A DNA stretch of 7,201 bases from Clostridia bacterium (GTDB lineage Bacteria > Bacillota_A > Clostridia > Oscillospirales > CAG-272): the NCBI GenBank assembly GCA_017445115.1, contig JAFSUU010000081.1:1-7201 (forward strand), written 5' to 3'. Below the pieces are notes generated by a model, which worked only from the letters and a program-made list of their open reading frames with translations, did no database searches and was not told the DNA's origin. The translations under genes were made by a program, and so were the position numbers. How positions within the stretch are numbered: the first letter of the stretch is position 1; every line of letters begins with the position of its first letter. Shown here in pieces: positions 1 through 6,490 of the stretch.

Positions 1-372
1 CAGGCCGAGGGCAACGGAGGCGTTGCGGATTATCTCTACATAATCCTCTTCGACGGCAAGAACACCAACCCCGAGCCCGACGGACATCACGGAACCAGAT
101 GGTCCAACAAGATCCTGACCGACACTTACTCTCCCATCTCTATCGAGGTCAAGGAGGACGACGAGCTCGGATACGTTATCGTTGTTAACGGCGAAGAGAT
201 CCGTACCGGTACACGCGGTACCGAGACGCTCCCTGTCGACCTTTCCATCCTTAAGGACATTGTGACCGAAGGATTTGTCGGCTACAGCGTAGAGAACGCC
301 GCTGAAGGCGGATCCGCTCACTTTACGGTTTCCAAGATCAACGGTAAGTCTGCCGGATCGTTCTTCGATTGA
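1..372 (+). CDS. 3' end of a lipoprotein-type extracellular protein, paralog of the next gene (partial)
   Basis: Frame 1 is open from the window edge to a TGA at 370-372, giving the last 123 residues of a protein whose start lies outside the window. The sequence aligns clearly with the C-terminus of the complete solute-binding lipoprotein that follows: both have a Y-I-(I/V) strand with a D-G turn, the motif EDDELGYV followed by VNG, a R-G-(T/E)-E-(T/L)-P-V-D-L stretch, and a closing FTVS-x-I-x-GK-x-A segment. The two genes are therefore tandem paralogs, at least in this domain. The pattern of short strands suggests a beta-sandwich, perhaps ligand or carbohydrate binding, but that is inference. 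It probably belongs to a secreted solute-binding protein like its neighbour. A terminator follows directly, so it is transcribed separately from the next gene. Confidence 0.85.
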   Translation, partial: QAEGNGGVADYLYIILFDGKNTNPEPDGHHGTRWSNKILTDTYSPISIEVKEDDELGYVIVVNGEEIRTGTRGTETLPVDLSILKDIVTEGFVGYSVENAAEGGSAHFTVSKINGKSAGSFFD

Positions 373-388
373 TCAACAGATGATCTTG

Positions 389-416
389 ACGGCGGCGCGT
401 ATGCGCCGCCGTTTTT
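389..416 (+). terminator. Rho-independent terminator after the partial paralog
   Basis: The arms 390-398 (CGGCGGCGC) and 403-411 (GCGCCGCCG) form a perfect 9-bp GC stem around the loop GTAT, extended by one A-T pair (389/412). A run of five T follows at 412-416. It lies 17 bases after the stop codon of the upstream gene and just before the promoter of the next one. Confidence 0.9.
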
Positions 417-422
417 ATACGA

Positions 423-451
423 TTGACATTTATGCCTTTAAATGTTAAAAT
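423..451 (+). promoter_or_regulatory. Sigma-A type promoter of the solute-binding lipoprotein gene
   Basis: A perfect -35 box TTGACA (423-428) is followed after exactly 17 bases by TAAAAT (446-451), five of six matches to the -10 consensus. Transcription would begin near 458, leaving a leader of about 27 bases. The only ribosome binding site visible is a weak GGTGA (476-480) four bases before the ATG at 485. Confidence 0.8.
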
Positions 452-484
452 CAAGTTACTAAATCCATTTCGTTTGGTGACGTT

Positions 485-2800
485 ATGAAAATAGGTAAAA
501 TAATTAAATACCTTTTACTTACGGTATCCGTACTCACGGCGCTGCTCGTCCTCTCCTCCTGCAAGAACGAGACAGGTCCGGGGAAGAGAGAGGAGACTCC
601 GCGCGAATACTTTGACTCCGTTCCCGACAATCTCGATTTCAACGGCGAAAAGATCACGGTCATCCATTGGAACAACGACTTTGTAAACAGGGAGCTTGTC
701 GCAGACGAGACGACTAACGACGCGCTTGACAAGGCCGTTCTTGAGCGCAACAGATCGGTAAGCGGTCGCTTGAAAGTCGAATTGCAGTTTGTTGAGGGCG
801 ACGTTGCTCCGGAATACTATATGCCCATAGTCCAGGAGGATATCCTTGCCGGGACCGCAGATTTTGATATCGTTTCCGGGGTACAGTGCCAGGCGGGTCA
901 GCTCTGCATCGAAGGGTGCTATCTCGATCTTTCGGCGGCGAAATATCTTGATCTTTCAAAAAAATACTGGAATTCCGATTACATAAACCAAATGAAGATC
1001 GGGTCGTCCCGCGTGTATATGCTCGGAGGAGATATCTCCCTTACCACTACTGCGTGGGCGTCGACCATGCTTTACGATATCAAACTGTATTCGGAGCTTT
1101 TCGGTTCCACCGACAAGTTTTACGACGAGATCCTGGCGGGCGAATGGACGCTGGACAACTTCTTTAACAAATGCAGGAACGCATACGCCGATCTTAACGG
1201 AAACAACGAAAGAGACGAAGGCGACCGCTACGGCCTCGGACTTATGACGAGCAGCTCGATCGTCGATATGTTCTGCTTTTCCTCGGGCGTGAAGTTTACG
1301 TCAAGGGATCAGAACAACTATCCCATTCTGAATATCAACAACGACTCTACGATTACATTTCTTAAAAAATTTACCGACGCCGTAAACAACAACGCCGGAA
1401 TCTGGGCGTATAAGGTCGACGACCGGCCCGACAGCTTCATAAGATCGCTTTTCGAGGCGACAACGATGGACTCCATCTCCACAAATACGCACGATTTTAA
1501 CGACTTCGGCGTTATCCCTTATCCGAAGCTCCAGGCAAACGATAAAAAATACAAGTCGTGGATCTCGGATAATACGTCGGTGTATTCCGTTCCCGTCACG
1601 CTCGAAAAGAGCAGGGAAGACGCAGTATTTGCCGTTCTGGAGCTTATGGCGAGCGAGACGAGGCGCATCTGCCTGCCGGCTTATTACGAGACTGCGCTTA
1701 TCGACAAATACACGCGCGACGCTCAATCGAGGACTATGCTCGATATCATACATGACGGCGCGACAGCCGATTTCGTTTCCGTATACTCCGAAGCGTTGGG
1801 AGGCATCGGAACGATAATGAGGCAGGAGGTCGCGTACGGCGAGGGCGATCTTTTAAAGAATTATTCGGACAGGATAATCGACGCGGAGATCAAGCTGACC
1901 GAGCTGATCTCCGAATACGAAAAAAACACTTCGGAAGACCAGCCGGATCAATCGGAACAGAACACCGACACCGATCTCCCGGACGACTCCGATTATAAAC
2001 CCGAAAACGCTATCTCCGACGCCTGGCGCGTACTCGGAGGTAAATATCGTATCTCCGGCGTATTATTGAGCACCGATATCTCCGACACCTTCAGTTACGC
2101 ATATTCAGGAGACGAGATCGTCGTAAAATCTCCGCCAAATTCTTATAAGGGCGGTTATTTTCCGACCGCGGTTATCCAGTCCAAAGACAAGCTGCCGCTT
2201 GACGGACTGTCGGTTCGATTTAAAACGGATAACGGTTTCCTGTATACCAACGCGGGATATTCCGCTTCATACTCGTTCGTATGGACGGACAAGCCCATAG
2301 AAGCTCTCCCGCAGTACACCGATCAGATCGGAACAAACGGTTTGAGAGAGGCCTTGCCCGACGGAGCGCACGCCTTGTCTGTAATATTTATGGGGACAAT
2401 GGACACGTCCGGTCCCGTCTCAAATCTTATGTACATCGTTATGCACGACGGAACGGACGCGGCTCCGGAGATAGATCATCGCAGAGGTTACAGATGGGCG
2501 TTCAGGGTCGATACAGACCTTTCGTCCGGCGTCGATATTTCCGTAAGGGAAGACGACGAGCTCGGCTACGTCGTATCCGTCAACGGTGTGGAATACCGCG
2601 AGGGAAAACGCGGAGAAGAGACCATCCCGGTCGATCTCACGCCGCTTTGCGGTACTGACCTCGGTCATATCGCGTTCGGCGCAGAAGCGACGGGGAAGTA
2701 TGAATTTGCAAACTTTACCGTCAGCTCCATATGCGGAAAGCCCGCCTCGCGATATTTTACAAACGAAACCGACGAAGATACCTCGGCGGTAACGGAATAA
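485..2800 (+). CDS. Extracellular solute-binding lipoprotein with extra C-terminal beta-rich domain
   Basis: The 771-residue protein begins with a lipoprotein signal peptide: KIGKIIK, a hydrophobic stretch at residues 9-23, and the lipobox L-S-S-C with Cys26 as the lipidation site. It should be anchored to the outer face of the cell membrane. Residues about 35-475 resemble ABC-transporter sugar-type solute-binding proteins of Clostridia: ITVIHWNN near the start, the N-D-A-(x)n-ERNRSV region, FDIVSG, and a calcium-loop-like DLNGNNERDEGD at residues 236-247. An acidic, Asp/Glu/Gln/Ser-rich linker (about 479-503) joins this to a C-terminal domain of about 250 residues that is also present in the gene upstream. 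Usual solute-binding proteins end near residue 450-550, so the C-terminal domain is the unusual part. The ligand cannot be told. No permease or ATPase gene is adjacent, so it would depend on transporter parts encoded elsewhere, or act as a binding protein only. It has its own promoter and terminator. Confidence 0.85.
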   Translation: MKIGKIIKYLLLTVSVLTALLVLSSCKNETGPGKREETPREYFDSVPDNLDFNGEKITVIHWNNDFVNRELVADETTNDALDKAVLERNRSVSGRLKVELQFVEGDVAPEYYMPIVQEDILAGTADFDIVSGVQCQAGQLCIEGCYLDLSAAKYLDLSKKYWNSDYINQMKIGSSRVYMLGGDISLTTTAWASTMLYDIKLYSELFGSTDKFYDEILAGEWTLDNFFNKCRNAYADLNGNNERDEGDRYGLGLMTSSSIVDMFCFSSGVKFTSRDQNNYPILNINNDSTITFLKKFTDAVNNNAGIWAYKVDDRPDSFIRSLFEATTMDSISTNTHDFNDFGVIPYPKLQANDKKYKSWISDNTSVYSVPVTLEKSREDAVFAVLELMASETRRICLPAYYETALIDKYTRDAQSRTMLDIIHDGATADFVSVYSEALGGIGTIMRQEVAYGEGDLLKNYSDRIIDAEIKLTELISEYEKNTSEDQPDQSEQNTDTDLPDDSDYKPENAISDAWRVLGGKYRISGVLLSTDISDTFSYAYSGDEIVVKSPPNSYKGGYFPTAVIQSKDKLPLDGLSVRFKTDNGFLYTNAGYSASYSFVWTDKPIEALPQYTDQIGTNGLREALPDGAHALSVIFMGTMDTSGPVSNLMYIVMHDGTDAAPEIDHRRGYRWAFRVDTDLSSGVDISVREDDELGYVVSVNGVEYREGKRGEETIPVDLTPLCGTDLGHIAFGAEATGKYEFANFTVSSICGKPASRYFTNETDEDTSAVTE

Positions 2801-2842
2801 GCATAAAAGAACAGACGCCGAAAGGCGTCTGTTCTTTTATGC
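2801..2842. terminator. Bidirectional terminator between convergent genes
   Basis: A 19-bp perfect inverted repeat (2801-2819 with 2824-2842) encloses a GAAA tetraloop. The GC core ACAGACGCC/GGCGTCTGT is flanked by AAAAGA on the left and TCTTTT on the right, so each strand has a T-rich tail. It begins directly after the stop codon of the solute-binding gene and ends three bases before the stop codon of the leftward DUF218 gene, so it serves both. Confidence 0.92.
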
Positions 2843-2845
2843 CGC

Positions 2846-3454
2846 TCAATTAAAAATACGCAGCCATTTGTAGCCTATATAGTAAAATGTCTCCCGTTTA
2901 AGAAAATCGAATTTAGATTCTGCTGTTTGATATCTTGACGTCTGCGTCGGAGAAGAATACGCTTCGATCTTTGCGTCCTTTGCCATCAGCATCGCTCTTT
3001 TCATGTGCAGAGGGTCGCTGACTACAAGCGCGGATTTAAGTCCCTTATCTTTCATTATCTCCGCGGCGTTTTTGAGGTTTTCCTCGGTGACTGTAGACAC
3101 TTCTTCGAGAAGGATCGCTTCCTCGGGCACGCCGTTTTCAATAACGTATTTTGCTCCTATTTTGGCGTCGGACTCCTTGTTGCCTTTTCCTTATCCGCCG
3201 GTCAGCAGTATATACGAGACCGTTCCGTCGTTGTATAGCTTGATCGCGTGATTGAGCCTTTCTTTATATACCGGCGACGGAGCGTGCGGGTACGCCGCCG
3301 CGCCGAGAACTATCGCACAATCAGCGGTCCTCGTTTCGTCTTTTGAAGCAAAATTCCAAATAGATAAAGCGTTAGCCCCGATATAAATAATGATCGACGC
3401 GACCGCGATCAGCAGACACAACAGTACGATCTTTATCTTTGATCGTTTTTCCAT
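2846..3454 (-). pseudogene. YdcF/SanA-like (DUF218) membrane protein interrupted by one in-frame TAA
   Basis: Reading leftward from the ATG at 3454, one frame covers 202 codons to a TGA at 2846-2848, broken only by TAA at 3193-3191 (codon 88). Both sides belong to one DUF218/YdcF protein. The first part has a membrane helix (residues about 8-28), then CAIVLGAAA, SPVYKERLNHAIKLY and YILLTGG. After the stop come GKGNKESDA, NGVPEEAILLEEVSTVT-EEN and a typical C-terminal FLKRETFYYIGYKW. In this family the stop falls in the variable position of the T-G-G-x-G-x-G loop. Family members act at the cell envelope, and their enzymatic role is poorly defined. No frame change is needed, so this is a single nonsense change or a sequencing error. 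TAA is used as the normal stop by neighbouring genes, so code reassignment is not supported. The start has GAGGT four bases upstream. Confidence 0.85.
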
Positions 3455-3482
3455 TTTGACCTCGTTGGTTTTGGTTTATAAA

Positions 3483-3511
3483 ATTATATCATATTTGTCT
3501 GTAATAATCAA
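3483..3511 (-). promoter_or_regulatory. Promoter of the leftward DUF218 gene
   Basis: On the minus strand, TTGATT (3511-3506, four of six matches) and a perfect TATAAT (3488-3483) are separated by 17 bases. The expected start of transcription near 3476 leaves a leader of about 22 bases before the ATG at 3454. The promoter is back to back with that of the HD-GYP gene. Confidence 0.65.
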
Positions 3512-3570
3512 TTCGTAATAAATAAAATTTACGAACTCGTTTATTTTTAAATCTTTACTTTAAATAAGTA

Positions 3571-3599
3571 TTGATATTTTTTTGACAATGATGTATAAT
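3571..3599 (+). promoter_or_regulatory. Promoter of the HD-GYP gene
   Basis: TTGATA (3571-3576, five of six) is followed after 17 bases by a perfect TATAAT (3594-3599). A second -35-like TTGACA at 3582-3587 is too close to that -10, but could pair with a poor -10 (AAGAAT, 3605-3610). Transcription would begin near 3606, with a leader of about 60 bases. The ribosome binding site is GAGGA (3655-3659), six bases before the ATG at 3666. Confidence 0.7.
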
Positions 3600-3665
3600 A
3601 ATAGAAGAATGATGAATAATAATAAATTATTCAAATTCTACGGGCAAATATTTTGAGGACACAAA

Positions 3666-4979
3666 ATGGAATTCATCAGAGAACACCAGCTTAACATCAT
3701 GCTGATCATGTGCGGCGTATGCTTCATCCTTGTCGTTATGACGTCGCTTACAAGATCATTGGCGCGCAGAAGGAAAGCAATACTGGTAATCATAGAATTA
3801 GCGGCGATGCTTTTGCTTATCACCGACCGTATATCGTATATTTTCAGGGGAGACCCTTCGGCGCTCGGTTATTTCATGGTGAGGATCGGCAACGGCACGG
3901 TGTTTTTCATGCAGCTGATGATCCCGCACCTCGTCACGATCTATCTCTGCGATCTGTTCAAAAACGAAGGCAGGCTCCGTCCGACACCGAAGCAGTTTTA
4001 TTTTTGCGATCTGCTCTTTATCTTAGGCGTCGTTCTTCTTGTTTTCTCGCAGTTCACCGGACTGTATTACACATTTGACGATCAGAACACCTACCACCGC
4101 TCATCCTGGTTTTTCCTCTGTTATATCATTCCTTTCCTGATCGTTCTTTTGCAGGAATGGACGATAATACAGTATCGTTCGCGGTTGAAGAGGCATCTTG
4201 TCACCTCGCTGCTTATTTGCATCGCGCTCCCTACTGTCGCCTCGATCGTTCAGTTTTTCTATTACGGCGTTTCGATCGCAAATATAACGATAGTGTTCGT
4301 CGTCATCACGTTTTACACCTTTGCGCTGAACGATCTTAACGAAAAAGTAGAGATAGCGAGAGAGCACGAGATAGAGTACTATAAAGAAGCGCGTAAAAAA
4401 GAGGCTGAAATGTTTGCGGAGACCGCGGAAGCTCTCGCTAACGCGATCGATGCAAAAGACAATTACACCCGCGGACATTCGTCAAGGGTCGCGATCTTTT
4501 CAAAAATGATCGCAAAAGAGGCGGGTTATCCGTATAAAGAATGCGAACAGGTCTATTACGCGGCGCTTCTCCACGACGTCGGTAAGATTGGTATAAGAAA
4601 CGAGATCATAAATAAACGCGGCAGTCTGACTGATGAAGAGTTCGAGCAGATAAAACTGCATCCGATATATGGAGAAAAGATCCTTTCCGGCATACGTCAG
4701 GCTCCGTTCCTCGCCGTCGGAGCTCATTACCATCACGAGCGATACGACGGTAAAGGATACCCTGAAGGGCTTGCGGGGAACGATATTCCCGAGATAGCCC
4801 GTATAATAGCCGTCGCGGACGCGTATGACGCCATGACTTCGTTGAGAAGCTATCGTGAGCCGTTAAAGAAAGAAGCTGTCAGGGAAGAGCTGGTTAAGGG
4901 CTCCGGCACACAGTTCGATCCGAGATTTGCGGAAATTCTGCTTACACTTATCGACTCGGGAGAGGTAGAACGGATATAA
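3666..4979 (+). CDS. Membrane HD-GYP protein, probable cyclic-di-GMP phosphodiesterase
   Basis: The 437-residue protein has an N-terminal membrane domain with about seven hydrophobic helices (roughly residues 10-30, 37-57, 68-97, 112-134, 147-168, 177-200, 203-223). It resembles the seven-helix sensor regions found on some histidine kinases and cyclases. A charged, Glu/Lys/Ala-rich helix (about 224-262) is a likely coiled-coil linker to a cytoplasmic HD-GYP domain (about 262-430). The catalytic signature is complete: GHS with His271, the HD pair His303-Asp304 in LLHDVGKIGI, His332 in LHP, His356-His357 in HHERYDGKGYP, with GYP at 364-366, and Asp385 in VADAYDAM followed by R-S-Y-R. Such domains hydrolyse cyclic-di-GMP to pGpG or GMP using two or three metal ions, so this one should lower cyclic-di-GMP in response to a signal sensed in or at the membrane. 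The signal is unknown. No cyclase gene is in the window. It has its own promoter and terminator. Confidence 0.9.
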   Translation: MEFIREHQLNIMLIMCGVCFILVVMTSLTRSLARRRKAILVIIELAAMLLLITDRISYIFRGDPSALGYFMVRIGNGTVFFMQLMIPHLVTIYLCDLFKNEGRLRPTPKQFYFCDLLFILGVVLLVFSQFTGLYYTFDDQNTYHRSSWFFLCYIIPFLIVLLQEWTIIQYRSRLKRHLVTSLLICIALPTVASIVQFFYYGVSIANITIVFVVITFYTFALNDLNEKVEIAREHEIEYYKEARKKEAEMFAETAEALANAIDAKDNYTRGHSSRVAIFSKMIAKEAGYPYKECEQVYYAALLHDVGKIGIRNEIINKRGSLTDEEFEQIKLHPIYGEKILSGIRQAPFLAVGAHYHHERYDGKGYPEGLAGNDIPEIARIIAVADAYDAMTSLRSYREPLKKEAVREELVKGSGTQFDPRFAEILLTLIDSGEVERI

Positions 4980-5016
4980 CTGAAGACTGAAGACTTAATA
5001 TTTAAAAATGAATAAT

Positions 5017-5060
5017 ACAAAATACATAACCCGCCGAAAAGGCGGGTGTTGTATTTTGTG
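5017..5060 (+). terminator. Terminator after the HD-GYP gene
   Basis: The GC stem ACCCGCC/GGCGGGT (5029-5035 with 5041-5047, loop GAAAA) continues, after a 2x2 internal mismatch, into a 10-bp AT-rich stem (5017-5026 with 5050-5059). The right arm is T-rich (GTATTTTGT). It lies about 40 bases after the HD-GYP stop codon. A duplicated 7-mer CTGAAGA (4980-4993) directly follows that stop. Confidence 0.8.
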
Positions 5061-5165
5061 CTTACCGAACGAATATGCAAAACGGATAAAATAGATAAAA
5101 AACGTGTTTTTCACCTGATTTCGGTTCCCTATGTAATACCCGTCCTTAAACGAATGAAACCACAA
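5061..5165. other. AT-rich intergenic stretch without visible gene
   Basis: No plausible reading frame, promoter pair or strong hairpin is visible here. A small AAAAAC-GT-GTTTTT dyad near 5096-5109 is AT-only except for its centre and is probably meaningless. The stretch separates the HD-GYP terminator from the hairpin array. Confidence 0.5.
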
Positions 5166-5168
5166 AAA

Positions 5169-5370
5169 GTGAAATATCTCGCTTTACGAGATGTGATATT
5201 TTGCGGCGATGCCGCAAAGTGATATTGCTCTTTCGGAGCAGTGATATTCTATTCGCCTTTTAACTGCGCGCAGCGCAATATCACTCGGCGTCAGCCGAAT
5301 ATAACTGCGTAGCAATATAACTCGCCAAAGGCGAATAGAGTTGAAAAAAGCACGCTTACGCGTGCTTTTC
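5169..5370. repeat. Clustered-hairpin intergenic repeat with mirrored 9-base separators
   Basis: Small perfect hairpins follow one another: 5176-5192 (ATCTCG/CGAGAT), 5200-5218 (TTTGCGGC/GCCGCAAA), 5226-5240 (TGCTC/GAGCA), 5265-5277 (TGCGC/GCGCA), 5285-5298 (TCGGC/GCCGA), 5306-5314 (TGC/GCA), 5322-5334 (TCGCC/GGCGA) and 5346-5369 (AAAAGCACGC/GCGTGCTTTT). On the left they are separated by (A/T)GTGATATT (5192-5200, 5218-5226, 5240-5248). On the right they are separated by the reverse complement AATATCACT (5277-5285) or its variant AATATAACT (5298-5306, 5314-5322). A longer arm CTATTCGCC (5249-5257) also matches GGCGAATAG (5330-5338). The hairpin stems differ while the separators are kept, which points to selection on structure. 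It could be a structured RNA, a REP-like palindromic repeat or a non-autonomous mobile element. I recall similar GTGATAT-separated hairpins in gut Clostridia, but cannot name a described family. Confidence 0.8.
5343..5370 (-). terminator. Terminator of the leftward XRE gene, last hairpin of the array
   Basis: On the minus strand a 10-bp stem AAAAGCACGC/GCGTGCTTTT (5369-5360 with 5355-5346) with loop GTAA is followed by a tail of six T in total (5349-5344). It is the first strong terminator downstream of the XRE gene, about 120 bases after its stop codon. On the plus strand the same hairpin ends in only four T. Confidence 0.8.
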
Positions 5371-5491
5371 TGTGGTAAAACTTCAAATTGGATCGGGGTG
5401 CTTAAAAACCGGTATTTCGGGGATGTGTTATGTACGAAATGGATCGGATTTTTCTCCCGCTTGAAAAATCGAATGTCGCATTGATTGTCCG
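5371..5491. other. Non-coding spacer, 3' untranslated region of the XRE gene
   Basis: This stretch lies between the XRE stop codon and the hairpin terminator and would be the 3' end of that transcript. It holds a repeated TGGATCGG (near 5389-5396 and 5441-5448) and a small ACCGGT dyad. A minus-strand open frame crosses it and the array, but its composition follows the hairpins and no ribosome binding site supports it. It may be the flank of the same repeated element as the array. Confidence 0.45.
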
Positions 5492-6325
5492 TTATTGTTT
5501 CTTGCAAGCTTCAAATGCATAGTCTGTAATCATTGATGAATCTCTGATCACAAGCCATACTTCTTCGTTCGACAGCATTTGCGCCAATCTGAATATCTCC
5601 AATGCGTAAAGCAGTTTCTGAACCGAAAACGTATAGACAGTCTTTTTGTCTTTATCACGATAACTTGAAATGACGTTAATACCCGAAAGCGCATTCAATG
5701 CGTCAAGAGTTGCCTCTTCCGAAAGACTGCAAGATTCAGTGATCTCAGGTAAAGAAAATTCAGCGTGACTGTTTTTACTTCTTTTGAAGCCATCTGAATA
5801 TACAGAAGCAAGTACTTTTCTGACATTTGGTTCGGACAGCCACTTTATTATGCTAGCGTTTTCGACCGAAAAAACGTCTTCGACATCTTCTTTATATTTT
5901 GTATCAATAAAAGCAAACTCATCCTTGATTACAACAGCGCCGCTTTTGTTTGATATACAACCGAGCATTTCGCCATTTTTCAGCATATTCTTCTGATACT
6001 CAAATTGTTCGCCATCGGTTTTTCCTCCCGACAAAAAGCGGCAGGCGGAATTGACAAAAAACGATTTATGCAATTCGTCAAAGACAAATCCGGGATAATC
6101 GTCAGCCGTCACTTTTTTTGAGGTGACATTATCGGATTCAAAAAGCTCCTGCAAAGATACGCGAAGCGCAGAAGCAATCATCGGGAGGAGCGAAATATCG
6201 GGAGACGTATTCCCGTTTTCCCATTTTGATACCGCTTGATTTGATACTCCAACCCGTTCCCCGAGTTCTTCCTGTGTTATTTTTTGTTCTTTTCTGATTC
6301 GTGCGATATTCTGTCCGATATACAT
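5492..6325 (-). CDS. XRE-family helix-turn-helix transcriptional regulator with a 210-residue C-terminal region
   Basis: With the start chosen at 6325 the protein has 277 residues. Residues about 3-60 form a classical Cro/C1-type DNA-binding domain: IGQNIARIRKEQKITQEELG, then VGVSNQAVSKWENG (recognition helix), SPDISLLPMIASALRVS and LQELFE. The rest (about 65-277) matches no family that I recognise. It is mixed alpha/beta, and the part near residues 190-255 (LPEITESCSLSEEATLDALNAL followed by a Lys/Asp-rich turn and VYTFSV) looks like a small winged-helix. A sensing or protein-binding role is likely but is inference. ATG at 6325 is preferred to ATG at 6331, because AAGGAG (6338-6333) lies seven bases before the former and only one before the latter. 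The gene is monocistronic, with its promoter within 6346-6392 and a terminator at 5343-5370. It does not overlap the four-helix gene upstream. Confidence 0.85.
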   Translation of the reverse strand: MYIGQNIARIRKEQKITQEELGERVGVSNQAVSKWENGNTSPDISLLPMIASALRVSLQELFESDNVTSKKVTADDYPGFVFDELHKSFFVNSACRFLSGGKTDGEQFEYQKNMLKNGEMLGCISNKSGAVVIKDEFAFIDTKYKEDVEDVFSVENASIIKWLSEPNVRKVLASVYSDGFKRSKNSHAEFSLPEITESCSLSEEATLDALNALSGINVISSYRDKDKKTVYTFSVQKLLYALEIFRLAQMLSNEEVWLVIRDSSMITDYAFEACKKQ

Positions 6326-6332
6326 TTCCATG

Positions 6333-6338
6333 CTCCTT
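6333..6338 (-). promoter_or_regulatory. Ribosome binding site that fixes the XRE start
   Basis: Minus-strand AAGGAG ends at 6333. Seven bases separate it from the ATG at 6325, against one base from the longer-frame ATG at 6331, which makes the shorter protein the likely product. Confidence 0.75.
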
Positions 6339-6345
6339 TTTTATT

Positions 6346-6379
6346 CTTTGATACTGTGACTATATTATACCGCTTTGAT
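6346..6379 (-). promoter_or_regulatory. -10 box of the XRE gene flanked by a direct repeat
   Basis: A perfect TATAAT on the minus strand (6369-6364) lies about 33 bases upstream of the ribosome binding site. The matching -35 at 17 bases (6392-6387, TTTATT) is poor, which suggests a weak or activator-dependent promoter. The plus-strand heptamer CTTTGAT occurs at 6346-6352 and 6373-6379, one copy on each side of the -10. The two copies could be operator half-sites for autoregulation, which is common for XRE regulators, but this is inference. Confidence 0.45.
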
Positions 6380-6490
6380 CGTAAAGAATAAAGAAGGTAT
6401 TTTGAGATATTTGAAAAAACAAATTCTCTGTTTAGTTGGAAAAATGGCGTCTGCATGGAAAAACTGATGTTTGCGGCGGGGCTGGAGCGA

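Noticed and set aside
1301..1753. 150-codon minus-strand open frame inside the solute-binding gene
   Set aside because: It is fully inside a well-supported gene, has no recognisable domain, and is a shadow of its codon pattern. The same holds for the minus frames at 714-959, 2420-2668 and 4101-4478.
3191..3193. Recoding of TAA as a sense codon in the DUF218 gene
   Set aside because: TAA ends the solute-binding, HD-GYP, XRE and four-helix genes, and no recoding signal is visible; selenocysteine and pyrrolysine use UGA and UAG.
3582..3599. TTGACA at 3582 as -35 for TATAAT at 3594
   Set aside because: The spacer is only 6 bases. TTGATA at 3571 gives a correct 17-base spacer.
5169..5370. Reading the hairpin array as a CRISPR array
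   Set aside because: The repeated part is only 9 bases, the intervals are palindromic and of unequal length, the orientation inverts midway, and no cas gene is present.
5184..5507. 107-codon minus-strand open frame across the hairpin array
   Set aside because: It overlaps palindromic repeats and the end of the XRE gene, has no ribosome binding site, and its composition is dictated by the hairpins.
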